A DNA stretch of 64,000 nt from Candidatus Melainabacteria bacterium. Its GTDB lineage: Bacteria; Cyanobacteriota; Vampirovibrionia; Gastranaerophilales; Gastranaerophilaceae. Below are positions 35,878-44,659 of this stretch, piece after piece. The DNA lies in contig QHMG01000009.1 of NCBI GenBank assembly GCA_003258725.1, positions 48,903 to 112,902 of the forward strand, written 5' to 3'. Position 1 is the stretch's first letter. Each line of letters opens with the position of its first letter. The position numbers were made by a program, and so were the translations under genes. The notes under the pieces were generated by a model, which saw only the letters and a list, made by a program, of their open reading frames with translations, did no database searches and was not told the DNA's origin.

Positions 35878-37023
35878 ATGGGGAATGATTTTACAGTAAA
35901 GAAAATTTTAGATAGCAATATAGAGCAAGAATTAATAAAGATTGGTTTTGATAATTCTTATGTACATAGAGGTGCAAAAAAGTACGAATATCTGAACCTT
36001 AAAATTTTTGATTTGTCTTTGCCTCAAGCAAATATTTTGAAACAAACGGCTCTTACTGTTGGGGCTGATTGCGCTGTGCATAGAGGTATTTTAACAGCTC
36101 AAGTAGAGAAAACAGATTGCATTTTGGGCGGAAGTATTTCGCAAATTTTAAAAATTGCAGATAAATTAAGATATCAACCATTTTCTATGAAAAAATTGGC
36201 AGATATTTTAGACGAAATGACAAAGCCTGAACCTAAAATCCTGCCCAAATTAATGGGAATTTTAAATGTTACAAAAAATTCTTTCTCTGACGGTGGCGAA
36301 TTTTATGATTTCAACAATGCAATAGGGCATTTGCATAAATTGATTGACGATGGAGCTGACATAATTGATATTGGCGCAGAAAGTACAAAAGCTTTCTCTC
36401 AAGCTGTTAGTGCAAAGGAACAATTAGAAAAAATTGAGCCAATATTACTATATGTTCACAAGAATAATATAAATATTCCAATTAGCATTGACACTCGTTC
36501 AAGCGAGGTTGCGCAAAAAACAATCGATTTAGGAGCTTCCATTATAAATGATGTTTCAGGATTTGATTATGATGAAAAAATGATTGATATTGTTGCTAAT
36601 TCTGGCAAAAAGGTTATAATTCAACATTCACAAGGTAATCCCGAAAACATGCAAGTTAAACCAACTTATGAAAATGTTGTTGATGAAATTTATTTTGCAC
36701 TAAAAAATAAAATTGAAATGGCTGAATCAAAAGGAATATCTAAAGAGAATATTATAATTGATGTTGGAATTGGTTTTGGGAAAACAAAAGCACATAATTT
36801 TGAATTAATTAGACGGATTGACGAATTTAAGTCGCTTGGTTGTGAGGTTATGCTTGGAATTTCAAGAAAATCTTTGCTAGATATGGCAAATGAATCAAAC
36901 GAAACTAAAGATATTTATACAACAGCATTAAGTTCGTTGGCGATTGAAAGAAATGTTGATTATTTGCGTATTCATAATGTTGAAATGCACAAAAAGCTAA
37001 TAGAATTAATGAAAAACTTTTAA
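35878..37023 (+). CDS. folP: dihydropteroate synthase with N-terminal extension
   Basis: This 381-residue protein condenses pABA with dihydropterin pyrophosphate. The catalytic barrel occupies about 120-375: LMGILNVTKNSFSDGGEF, IIDIGAESTKA, SIDTRSSEVA, INDVSGFDYDEKM, DVGIGFGKTKAHN and GISRKSLLD. The first 115 residues are an extra domain seen in some long FolP proteins; its role is unclear. The start is ATG 35878 because the upstream frame lies in a terminator. It heads a folP-neuA-yhhQ operon. Confidence 0.93.
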   Translation: MGNDFTVKKILDSNIEQELIKIGFDNSYVHRGAKKYEYLNLKIFDLSLPQANILKQTALTVGADCAVHRGILTAQVEKTDCILGGSISQILKIADKLRYQPFSMKKLADILDEMTKPEPKILPKLMGILNVTKNSFSDGGEFYDFNNAIGHLHKLIDDGADIIDIGAESTKAFSQAVSAKEQLEKIEPILLYVHKNNINIPISIDTRSSEVAQKTIDLGASIINDVSGFDYDEKMIDIVANSGKKVIIQHSQGNPENMQVKPTYENVVDEIYFALKNKIEMAESKGISKENIIIDVGIGFGKTKAHNFELIRRIDEFKSLGCEVMLGISRKSLLDMANESNETKDIYTTALSSLAIERNVDYLRIHNVEMHKKLIELMKNF

Positions 37024-37034
37024 GGATTTTTGAT

Positions 37035-37736
37035 ATGGAAATTTTAGCGATAATCCCAGCAAGAGGCGGTTCAAAAGGTATTCCAAATAAAAATGTAAAA
37101 ATGTTAGCAGGAAAACCTTTAATTTACTATTCAATAGAGGCTGGACACAATTCTAAATATGTTACAAGAACGGTTTTGTCAACAGAAGCTGAAAATGTAA
37201 AAAAAGTTGCTCAAGAATATGGTTGCGAAGTTATAGATAGACCCATAGAATTAGCGCAAGATACGACAATGACAATTCCTGTGATGATTCATGTTCTTAA
37301 TTATTTAAAAGAAAAAGAAAACTATGAGCCAGATGCAGTTGTTTTATTGCAACCAACTTGTCCATTAAGAGATTCAAAGCGTTTGGACAAAGTTATTGAA
37401 TGTTATTTTGAAAATTTGAAAAAAGGTCATGATTCGGTTTTTGCAGTAAAAAGTATTGGTACAACTCATTCTTTATGGCGTCAAGTTCCTAACACTGAAA
37501 AATTTGAACCATTGTATGATTCACGAACAAGACCTCGCAGACAAGATGAACACAGACATTATCCAATGTATCGTGAAACAGGCTCTGCATATATTTGCGA
37601 GACAAAAGTTATGCGTGAAGTGAACGATTTTATTGGCAAAAATCCAATGGTATATGTTGTAAATCAATCAATAGATATTGATGAACCAGAGGATTTTGAT
37701 GAAATAGAAAAGATTTTAAAGGCTAGGAATAACTAA
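37035..37736 (+). CDS. neuA: CMP-sialic acid synthetase-like cytidylyltransferase
   Basis: The protein has 233 residues. IIPARGGSKGIPNKNVKML is the nucleotide-binding signature of acylneuraminate cytidylyltransferases. LLQPTCPLRDSKRLDKVIE and ETGSAYICETKVM follow the family. It would activate a nonulosonic acid (Neu5Ac, legionaminic or pseudaminic acid) as a CMP-sugar for surface glycans. The exact sugar cannot be read. RBS AAGGATTTTTGAT. It lies 11 bases after folP and overlaps yhhQ by one base. Confidence 0.85.
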   Translation: MEILAIIPARGGSKGIPNKNVKMLAGKPLIYYSIEAGHNSKYVTRTVLSTEAENVKKVAQEYGCEVIDRPIELAQDTTMTIPVMIHVLNYLKEKENYEPDAVVLLQPTCPLRDSKRLDKVIECYFENLKKGHDSVFAVKSIGTTHSLWRQVPNTEKFEPLYDSRTRPRRQDEHRHYPMYRETGSAYICETKVMREVNDFIGKNPMVYVVNQSIDIDEPEDFDEIEKILKARNN

Positions 37737-38404
37737 TGAACGAAGCATTATTTTTTATAACAATTATTGTAAACTTTGCAGGTGTAATTTTTGCATACAA
37801 ATTTTTCGGGAAAATGGGCGTATTTGCTTGGATTGCTCTAGCAACAATTGTGGCAAATGTTGAGGTTTTAAAGTGTGTTGATATTTTTGGAATGGCATTA
37901 ACTTTAGGTAATGTAACTTACGGCTCAATCTTTTTAGCGACCGATATCTTGAACGAAAAATATGGGGTGGAAGAAGCTCAAAAAAGTGTTTATTTGGGAT
38001 TTTTTGCACTATTGATGTTTACAATAATTACACAAATTGATTTGCACTATATTTCAAATGAGGCAGATTTTGCTGGAGAAGCAATGAAAACGCTATTTAC
38101 AATTACTCCTAGAATTTGTTTTGCGAGTATGTCAGCTTATTTCGTTTCAAATATGATGGACGTTTATTTATATAAATTCATCAGAAATATTTTACCTTCT
38201 GATAAATTCTTGTGGGTTAGAAATAATGGTGCAACTTGTTTGAGTCAATTATTTGATACTGCAATGTTCACGTATATAGGTTTTGCAGGCGTTTTCTCTA
38301 AAGAAGTTGTATTCCAATTATTTATTACAACATATTTAATTAAGGTATTTATTGCAATTTTAGATACTCCATTTTTATACTTAGCAAAAAGAATTAAAAA
38401 ATAA
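37736..38404 (+). CDS. yhhQ: VUT-family queuosine precursor transporter
   Basis: This 222-residue membrane protein has about six helices. The family hallmarks are NVTYGSIFLATDILNEKYG near 58-76 and RNNGATCLSQLFDTAMFTYIGFAG near 158-181. YhhQ-type proteins import queuine or preQ1 bases for tRNA modification. Its start overlaps the neuA stop. No preQ1 riboswitch is visible, since it sits inside an operon. Confidence 0.88.
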   Translation: MNEALFFITIIVNFAGVIFAYKFFGKMGVFAWIALATIVANVEVLKCVDIFGMALTLGNVTYGSIFLATDILNEKYGVEEAQKSVYLGFFALLMFTIITQIDLHYISNEADFAGEAMKTLFTITPRICFASMSAYFVSNMMDVYLYKFIRNILPSDKFLWVRNNGATCLSQLFDTAMFTYIGFAGVFSKEVVFQLFITTYLIKVFIAILDTPFLYLAKRIKK

Positions 38405-38410
38405 TAATTA

Positions 38411-38425
38411 GTGACAAAATGTCAC
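38411..38425. promoter_or_regulatory. GTGACA inverted repeat upstream of adhE
   Basis: GTGACAAAATGTCAC is a perfect palindrome with a 3-base centre. It is a half-match to Rex operators and lies 15 bases from a better one. Confidence 0.5.
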
Positions 38426-38439
38426 GATTGAATTTTAAA

Positions 38440-38457
38440 TTGTGACAAAAATCACAT
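38440..38457. promoter_or_regulatory. predicted Rex operator of adhE
   Basis: TTGTGACAAAAATCACAT matches the Rex consensus TTGTGA-N6-TCACAA at 11 of 12 fixed positions. The site lies 35 bases upstream of the adhE -35, so it is not directly over the promoter. The rex gene is immediately downstream of adhE. Confidence 0.75.
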
Positions 38458-38491
38458 TGTACGCATTGTAAAATCGGTAAATTATTAAGGG

Positions 38492-38520
38492 TTGACAAAA
38501 CACTTAATGTTATTTTATAC
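38492..38520 (+). promoter_or_regulatory. sigma70-type promoter of adhE
   Basis: TTGACA (38492-38497) and TTATAC (38515-38520) are 17 bases apart. The ATG is 47 bases after the -10. Confidence 0.85.
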
Positions 38521-38567
38521 TTTTGAATAAGGAAATCAATCACGATTGAAAAAAGGAGAAATAAAAA

Positions 38568-41267
38568 ATGCCAAAAACAACAACAAAGAAGGCTTCTACA
38601 AAAAAGGCTTCAAACAAACAAAATGATGTTGAAAAATTAGAAAAAGCATACAATGCTTCTAATTTAGTAGACAGTGTTGAATCTTTTGAGGCTTTGATTG
38701 ACAGAGTTCACAAAGCTCAAGAAGTATATTCACACTTCACACAAGAACAAGTAGATAAAATTTTTAAAGCTGCTGCAACAGCTGCTGATAAAGCTCGTAT
38801 CCCTCTAGCTCGTATGGCTATTGAAGAAACTGGTATGGGTGTTTTAGAAGATAAAATTATCAAAAATCACTTCGCTTCTGAATACATTTATAACAAACAT
38901 AAAAATGTTAAAACTTGCGGTATTATCAAAGAAGATAAAGCAAACGGTACAAAAATTGTTGCTGAACCTTTAGGTGTTTTAGCTGGTATTATCCCAACAA
39001 CAAACCCAACTTCAACAGCAATCTTCAAATCATTAATTGCTTTAAAAACTAGAAACGCAATTATCTTCTCACCTCACCCAAGAGCAACTAAATCAACAAT
39101 TGCCGCTGCTAAATTAGTTTTAGATGCAGCAGTTAAAGCTGGTGCTCCAAAAGATATCATCGGTTGGATTGACGTTCCATCAATCGAATTATCAAGCGCT
39201 TTGATGAAACACCCTAAAATTGATTGTATCTTAGCAACTGGTGGTCCTGGTATGGTTAAAGCTGCTTACTCATCTGGTAATCCAGCTTTAGGTGTAGGTC
39301 CTGGTAATACATCAGCAGTTATTGATGAAACAGCAGATATTAAAATGGCTGTATCTTCAATCCTTATGTCAAAAACATTCGATAACGGTATGATTTGTGC
39401 TTCTGAACAATCAGTTGTAGTTGTTGAAGATGTTTACGAAGAAGTTAAAAAAGAATTTTTATACAGAGGTGCTTACCTTGTAAATAAAGCAGAACAAAAG
39501 AAAATGGTAGATTTACCATTTATTGATCCTGCTAGAGGTACTGCTCACCCAGCAATCGTTGGTCAATCAGCACACAAAATCGCTGAATTATCTGGTTTCA
39601 AAACTCCAGAAGATGCTAAAATTCTTTTAGTTGAAAGACCAGAAGTAGATTGGAATGACCCATTTTCAAGAGAAAAATTATCTCCAATCTTAGCAATGTA
39701 CAAAGCTAAAAATTACGAACAAGCAGCAGAAATGGCTTACGAATTAGTAAGCAAAGGTGGCGCAGGTCACACATCAGTATTGTATACAGATGAAAGAAAG
39801 AGTGACAGAATTAACGCTTACGCTGAAAAAATGCCTACTTGCCGTGTATTAATCAACTCTCCATCATCTCAAGGTGGTATCGGTGACTTATTCAACTTCA
39901 AATTAGAACCATCATTAACTCTAGGTTGCGGTTCTTGGGGTGGTAACGCCGTTTCTGGTAACGTTGGTGTTGAACACTTATTAAACTACAAGACAGTTGC
40001 TGAAAGGAGAGAAAATATGTTATGGTTTAAGGCTCCAGCTAAAATCTACTTCAAGAGAGGTGCTACTGACTTAGCATTAAGAGAATTACAAGGTAAAAAA
40101 CGTGCATTCATCGTAACAGATAGTTTCTTATACAACTCAGGCGCAGTAAACAAAATTACTAATGTTTTAGATGAAATTGGTATTGAACACCAAGTATTCT
40201 TTGATGTAAAACCAGACCCAACATTGTCTACAATTAATCAAGCAATGTCTATCTTGAAACCATTTGAACCAGATGTAATCATTTCATTAGGTGGTGGTTC
40301 TCCAATGGACGCAGCTAAAATTATGTGGTTAATGTATGAACAACCAGATACTGTATTTGAAGATATCTCTATGAGATTTATGGATATCAGAAAGAGAATT
40401 TGCCAATTACCTGAATTAGGTAAAAAAGCAACAATGGTTGCAATCCCTACAACTTCAGGTACAGGTTCAGAAGTTACTCCATTCGCTATCATTACAGATG
40501 ACGAAACTCACGTTAAATACGCAATCGCTGATTACGCTTTAACTCCAAATATGGCAATCATCGACCCTAACTTCGTTGACGGTATGCCTAAAGGTTTAAC
40601 TTCTGCATCAGGTATCGACGCATTAGTTCACGCAATTGAAGCATACGTTTCTTGTATGGCTACAAACTTTACAAATTCAAATGCTTTAGAAGCATCTAAA
40701 TTAGTATTCAAATACTTGGAAAGAAGCTACAACGAAGGTGCTAACGATCCTATCGCTAGAGAAAAAATGCACTATGCAGCTACAATCGCTGGTATGGCAT
40801 TCGCTAACTCATTCTTAGGATTGTGCCACTCAATGGCTCACAAACTTGGTGCTATGTACCACGTTCCACACGGTGTAGCTAACGCTTTATTAATCAGACA
40901 AGTAATCAAATACAATGCTTCTGATGCTCCACACAAACAAGCTATATTCCCACAATATAAATATCCTTGTGCAAAAGCTAAATATGGTCAAATTGCTGAT
41001 GAATTAGGCTTAGGCGGTAAAAATGATGACGAAAAAGTTAAATTATTAATTAAAGCAATTGATAAACTTATGAAAGCTATCAATTTACCAAATTCTATTG
41101 AAGAATTCATTACAAAAGCTGGCTTTACTAAAGAATATTGGAATGAACATCTTGACGAATTAGTTGAATTAGCGTTCGACGACCAATGTACTGGTGCTAA
41201 CCCAGCTTACCCATTGATGACAGATATTAAACAAATCTATATTGATGCTTTCAATGGAGTAGTTTAA
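38568..41267 (+). CDS. adhE: bifunctional acetaldehyde-CoA/alcohol dehydrogenase
   Basis: The protein has 899 residues, full length for AdhE. Residues about 40-450 are the CoA-acylating aldehyde dehydrogenase with catalytic Cys277 in NGMICASEQS. Residues about 485-895 are the iron-dependent alcohol dehydrogenase, with SLGGGSPMDAAK and the metal ligands in LGLCHSMAHKLGAMYHVPHGVAN. It turns acetyl-CoA into ethanol, oxidising two NADH, and forms spirosomes in other species. A Lys/Thr-rich leader (MPKTTTKKASTKKASNK) of about 20 residues precedes the fold. RBS AAAGGAG. The coding usage is more C-rich in third positions than its neighbours, typical of high expression. Confidence 0.97.
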   Translation: MPKTTTKKASTKKASNKQNDVEKLEKAYNASNLVDSVESFEALIDRVHKAQEVYSHFTQEQVDKIFKAAATAADKARIPLARMAIEETGMGVLEDKIIKNHFASEYIYNKHKNVKTCGIIKEDKANGTKIVAEPLGVLAGIIPTTNPTSTAIFKSLIALKTRNAIIFSPHPRATKSTIAAAKLVLDAAVKAGAPKDIIGWIDVPSIELSSALMKHPKIDCILATGGPGMVKAAYSSGNPALGVGPGNTSAVIDETADIKMAVSSILMSKTFDNGMICASEQSVVVVEDVYEEVKKEFLYRGAYLVNKAEQKKMVDLPFIDPARGTAHPAIVGQSAHKIAELSGFKTPEDAKILLVERPEVDWNDPFSREKLSPILAMYKAKNYEQAAEMAYELVSKGGAGHTSVLYTDERKSDRINAYAEKMPTCRVLINSPSSQGGIGDLFNFKLEPSLTLGCGSWGGNAVSGNVGVEHLLNYKTVAERRENMLWFKAPAKIYFKRGATDLALRELQGKKRAFIVTDSFLYNSGAVNKITNVLDEIGIEHQVFFDVKPDPTLSTINQAMSILKPFEPDVIISLGGGSPMDAAKIMWLMYEQPDTVFEDISMRFMDIRKRICQLPELGKKATMVAIPTTSGTGSEVTPFAIITDDETHVKYAIADYALTPNMAIIDPNFVDGMPKGLTSASGIDALVHAIEAYVSCMATNFTNSNALEASKLVFKYLERSYNEGANDPIAREKMHYAATIAGMAFANSFLGLCHSMAHKLGAMYHVPHGVANALLIRQVIKYNASDAPHKQAIFPQYKYPCAKAKYGQIADELGLGGKNDDEKVKLLIKAIDKLMKAINLPNSIEEFITKAGFTKEYWNEHLDELVELAFDDQCTGANPAYPLMTDIKQIYIDAFNGVV

Positions 41268-41284
41268 TTATAAATTAATAAGTG

Positions 41285-41320
41285 GGCGCAGAATAACAAG
41301 GTTATTCTGCGCCTATTTTT
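41285..41320 (+). terminator. terminator after adhE
   Basis: GGCGCAGAATAAC / GTTATTCTGCGCC with loop AAG is followed by TATTTTT. Confidence 0.88.
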
Positions 41321-41343
41321 AAAAACAATACAAGGGGTTATTA

Positions 41344-41964
41344 ATGAACATACCTGATAAGGTTATAAACCGTTTAACTTTATATCATTATATTTTAGAC
41401 GAATGCAATGATGAGGCTTCTGAATTTATCTCTAGCACTAAGATTGCTGAACTTTTAAATATAGATAATTCTCAAGTCCGAAAAGATATGAAATATTTAA
41501 ACAATACTGGCAAATGTCGTGTTGGTTATAATGTTAAAGAACTAAAACTGGCAATTGAACAAACTTTAGGGTTTCAAAAACAAAAAAATGCGTTTATTAT
41601 TGGAGCTGGGAATTTAGGTTCTGCGCTTGTCAAATATGATAGCTTTTCTAATTACGGTTTGAACATTCTTGCCATGTTTGATAACGACCCTTTAAAAGTC
41701 GGTATTAAAATTAATAATAAGGAAGTTTACCATATTAGTAAGTTAGAAAATTTAGTTAATAGTTTGAATGTGGATATTGCTATATTAACAGTTCCACGTC
41801 AATTTGCACAAGATACAGCGCTTTATTTAGCAAATAGTGGTATCAAATATATTTGGAATTTTGTGCCTTGTATTTTAGATGTTCCGAATGAAGTTAAAGT
41901 TTGGAATGAAAACTTAATTGGTAATTTCTTACAATTTACGCACAACAATATTGATAATGAGTAA
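41344..41964 (+). CDS. rex: redox-sensing transcriptional repressor Rex
   Basis: The protein has 206 residues. The winged-helix N-domain has ISSTKIAELLNIDNSQVRKDMKYL near 30-53. The NAD(H)-binding Rossmann domain has IIGAGNLGSALVKYDSF and LAMFDNDPLKVG near 83-120. Rex leaves DNA when NADH is high. The gene lies just after adhE and its terminator, and a matching operator precedes adhE. RBS AAGGGG is good. Confidence 0.93.
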   Translation: MNIPDKVINRLTLYHYILDECNDEASEFISSTKIAELLNIDNSQVRKDMKYLNNTGKCRVGYNVKELKLAIEQTLGFQKQKNAFIIGAGNLGSALVKYDSFSNYGLNILAMFDNDPLKVGIKINNKEVYHISKLENLVNSLNVDIAILTVPRQFAQDTALYLANSGIKYIWNFVPCILDVPNEVKVWNENLIGNFLQFTHNNIDNE

Positions 41965-42085
41965 TTTATTTAGATAAGTTGTAAAATTTATGCCACATAC
42001 GGCTTGAAATAGTTTTATGCTTGGGGCAAAATTAATATATGGCTATCATTAAAGAAGGTTAAAATATAAAAAGGATAGATAAAAA

Positions 42086-43540
42086 ATGAATAACAACAGT
42101 CAAGCAATTCACTTAAAGAAAGAAATTTTAGTTGATATTATTAAGGCTTTTGATTCTGATAATTTTGCAGAAAATACAAGGTTAATACCTTATGATATAC
42201 GCCCAAAAGGAGCTGAAGTTCCTTATCGTTGTTGTATTTATAAGGAAAGAGCAATTCTTAAAGACAGAGCAATTGCAGGCTTAGGCTTTCAAATCGAAGA
42301 AGATGATGAAAGAAAATCTTTAGCTACGTATGCAACAGAAGCATTAGAAAGAACTGAAATTAATGATAAAAACTTGACTGTATTACAAAAAGCCTGTAAG
42401 GGTTGTGTTACAAGCCAAATTCATGTTACAGACCTATGTCAAGGTTGTGTAGCAAGGCCTTGTCAATCATCTTGTAAATTTGGTGCAATTTCTGTTGTTG
42501 ACGGCAAATCTCATATTGATACAAAAAAATGTAAAAAATGCAAAATGTGTATGAATGCTTGCCCTTATGGTGCAATTGTTCAAACAACAGTTCCATGTGA
42601 AGCAGCTTGCCCTGTTGGTGCAATTTCTAAAGATGAAACTGGTTATGCAAGCATTGATTTTGATAAATGTATTAGTTGTGGTAGATGTATTGCAGCATGT
42701 CCATTCGGTGCTGTTCATGAAAAGAGTCAAATTATTGATATTTTAAAACAAATTAAAGACGGCAAAAAGGTTATTGCAATGGTAGCTCCGTCAATTGCTG
42801 GTCAATTTAATGGTAGTATTTACCAAATTAAAACTGCGATGCTAAAAGCTGGCTTTACTGATGTCTATGAAGTTGCTCAAGGTGCTGATATTACTGCAAA
42901 TAATGAAGCTAAAGAATTCGTTGAAAGAATGGAACGTGGTGATAAGTTTATGACAACTTCTTGTTGTGCTGGTTATAACCAATTTGTTAAAAAACACTTG
43001 CCAGAAATTAAACCTTATGTTTCTGATACAAAAACTCCATTGTATTACACTGCAGAAATTGTTAAAAAGGAAATTCCTGATGCAATTACAGTATTCTTAA
43101 GCCCTTGTGTTGCAAAAAGAGCAGAAGGTTATGATAATGAAAACGTAAATTACGTAATGAGTTTTGAAGAACTAGGTTCTTTGTTCATCGCAAGAAATAT
43201 TAACGTAGAGGATTGCGAAGAAACAAAATATGTAAAAGAAAGCTCAAAACAAGCAAGAAACTTTGGTCTTTCAGGCGGAGTAGCAGAATCAGTTAAAAAA
43301 TCATTGGAAAATGAAGAAGCTATAAGACCTCATGTAATAAACGGCTTGAATAAAGATACAATTAAAGAGTTGAAGAAATTTGCAAAAGATGGTGAATGTT
43401 GTGACGGTTGCAACATGGTAGAAGTTATGTGTTGTGAAGGCGGTTGTATTGGCGGTAACGCAACAATGAATCCACTAAGAACTGCAAAGAAAAAGATTGA
43501 TACATTGGCTTCACAATCAAAAGATATCGAAAAAATATAA
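42086..43540 (+). CDS. [FeFe]-hydrogenase-like iron-sulfur protein
   Basis: The protein has 484 residues. The N-terminal part has several ferredoxin-type Cys clusters (CQGCVARPCQSSC, CKKCKMCMNACP, CISCGRCIAACP) for [4Fe-4S] wires. The H-cluster domain has all three Cys motifs in variant form: L1 MTTSCCAGY near 292, L2 FLSPCVAKRAE near 339 and L3 MCCEGGCIGGNATM near 450. These deviate from the classical TSCSPGW, MPCxxKxxE and CPGGCxxGGGQ and fit group B-type or uncharacterised monomeric enzymes. It probably evolves or senses H2 from reduced ferredoxin. No maturase genes are in the window. RBS AAAAGGATAG. Confidence 0.85.
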   Translation: MNNNSQAIHLKKEILVDIIKAFDSDNFAENTRLIPYDIRPKGAEVPYRCCIYKERAILKDRAIAGLGFQIEEDDERKSLATYATEALERTEINDKNLTVLQKACKGCVTSQIHVTDLCQGCVARPCQSSCKFGAISVVDGKSHIDTKKCKKCKMCMNACPYGAIVQTTVPCEAACPVGAISKDETGYASIDFDKCISCGRCIAACPFGAVHEKSQIIDILKQIKDGKKVIAMVAPSIAGQFNGSIYQIKTAMLKAGFTDVYEVAQGADITANNEAKEFVERMERGDKFMTTSCCAGYNQFVKKHLPEIKPYVSDTKTPLYYTAEIVKKEIPDAITVFLSPCVAKRAEGYDNENVNYVMSFEELGSLFIARNINVEDCEETKYVKESSKQARNFGLSGGVAESVKKSLENEEAIRPHVINGLNKDTIKELKKFAKDGECCDGCNMVEVMCCEGGCIGGNATMNPLRTAKKKIDTLASQSKDIEKI

Positions 43541-43582
43541 GAGTTTATAAAGTTATTTACATACTAATGGTCTTTATAATAA

Positions 43583-43616
43583 GGCGCACGCTCATTCGAG
43601 CGTGCGCCACTCTTTT
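43583..43616. terminator. terminator after the hydrogenase gene
   Basis: GGCGCACGCTC / GAGCGTGCGCC with loop ATTC is followed by CTTTTAT. It also faces the convergent fic fragment. Confidence 0.88.
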
Positions 43617-43655
43617 ATAATACTTTCTTGTATTAATTCTTTATCTGGATTTCGT

Positions 43656-43949
43656 TCATATTCTAGTAGGCGGTACATTATGCAATTCTAATAATTTGTT
43701 AAAGGCTTTTGCATGTCCCATTACTTCAAGGTGGTCTTTTAGCGGTTTTCCACCAATTGTTAGACCATCTTCTAATATAACTTTTGTTTCAGCTAAATCA
43801 AGAGTATTACCCTCTAACGCATTAGAAGTGTAAGTAAGTCCAACTCTGTAATATTCTTTAATTTGTTCAAGTGTGTCTTTATTTAAAGGTCTATATGCAT
43901 CAATTTTTGCCTTATAATCTTGATTTTCTTTAAATTTATTTTGATACAT
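43656..43949 (-). pseudogene. truncated Fic-family protein (N-domain only)
   Basis: The fragment has 97 residues. YTSNALEGNTLDLAETKVILEDGLTIGGKPLKDHLEVMGHAKAF matches the Fic N-terminal domain, including the inhibitory-helix region. The frame stops at TGA just where the AMP-transferase core should begin, and the HPFxxGNGR motif is absent. Another minus-strand frame continues briefly as LEYERNPDKELIQE. It marks the left edge of the accessory island and is the only protein-like frame I saw here that ends in TGA. Confidence 0.75.
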
Positions 43950-44388
43950 AAATGTAATTTAACATACAGAACAAGATGTAATTATCTATGAGATGGAGAC
44001 GAATACACTAATGCTTTATAAAATTTTTGTATTAATTTTAATTTTGTAAAGTTTTGTAAATATCAATTTTAAATAAAATTATTAGTGATAATGGATTCCA
44101 TAAATCCTTTTGTAAAAAGCATTTTGACCTAAAAAAAAGAATCTCTTATTTACATATTTATATTGTAAATATCAATGTATGACAAAAATATAAAGAATAA
44201 ACTATTGACTTTTTATTTTTTTATGCAAATATATATGTAGAACAAAAATTCCTATGAACATTATAAAGGGTTTGTTTGATAGGAATTCTTTGCACTAACG
44301 TTTAAGTTAGCTTCGCAACTACATCTTAAACGATTTTAATAAAAAAATCAAGTGCAGAGTTTAGATTAGTAACCCTTAGGAGATTAAA
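43950..44388. promoter_or_regulatory. 439-base AT-rich region upstream of the restriction island
   Basis: No gene is seen. A 14-base exact direct repeat TTGTAAATATCAAT occurs at 44054-44067 and 44163-44176. Two related blocks ATGTA(T/G)(G/A)ACAAAAAT occur near 44176 and 44234. A promoter-like TTGACT with 17-base spacing to AATATA lies at 44205-44233. CGTTTAAG / CTTAAACG arms near 44298 and 44324 could form a hairpin before the first gene. A -35-like TTGACC is at 44128. These are candidate operators for the downstream operon. Confidence 0.5.
44205..44233 (+). promoter_or_regulatory. candidate promoter of the restriction island
   Basis: TTGACT at 44205-44210 and AATATA at 44228-44233 are 17 bases apart. 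The leader to the 44389 gene is about 150 bases. Confidence 0.5.
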
Positions 44389-44598
44389 ATGTTACATAAA
44401 TATTATGTTAACAACTCTGCACAACAAAATGGCGATCACGAAGTCCATGAAGAACATTGTACTTATCTCAAGATGGCACATGACGTGGAATATCTTGGCA
44501 TGTTTGAAAATGGGATTCAAGCTGTTGCATATGCAAGAAAAATTTATGCAAAGGCAGATGGTTGCTATTTTTGCTGCAAGGAAGCTCACACGAGCTAA
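44389..44598 (+). CDS. small Cys/His-rich protein preceding the type I RM operon
   Basis: This 69-residue protein has RBS TAGGAG 7 bases upstream. It begins YYVNNSAQQNGDHEVHEEHC and ends with GCYFCCKEAHTS. The His/Cys placement could bind a metal. I recall short YYVNxNAQxNGDHEVH proteins beside restriction systems in other bacteria, but cannot name a verified function. It is 61 bases before the first HsdS gene. Confidence 0.7.
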   Translation: MLHKYYVNNSAQQNGDHEVHEEHCTYLKMAHDVEYLGMFENGIQAVAYARKIYAKADGCYFCCKEAHTS

Positions 44599-44659
44599 TT
44601 AAGATTTTAATGGAAAGAGGGAGTATTTCCTCTTTCCAAAATCAAAAGGAATTAAAATA

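Noticed and set aside
42426..42746. Overlapping frames in the Cys-rich part of the hydrogenase
   Set aside because: Their composition follows the Cys codons of the real gene, and there are no start signals.
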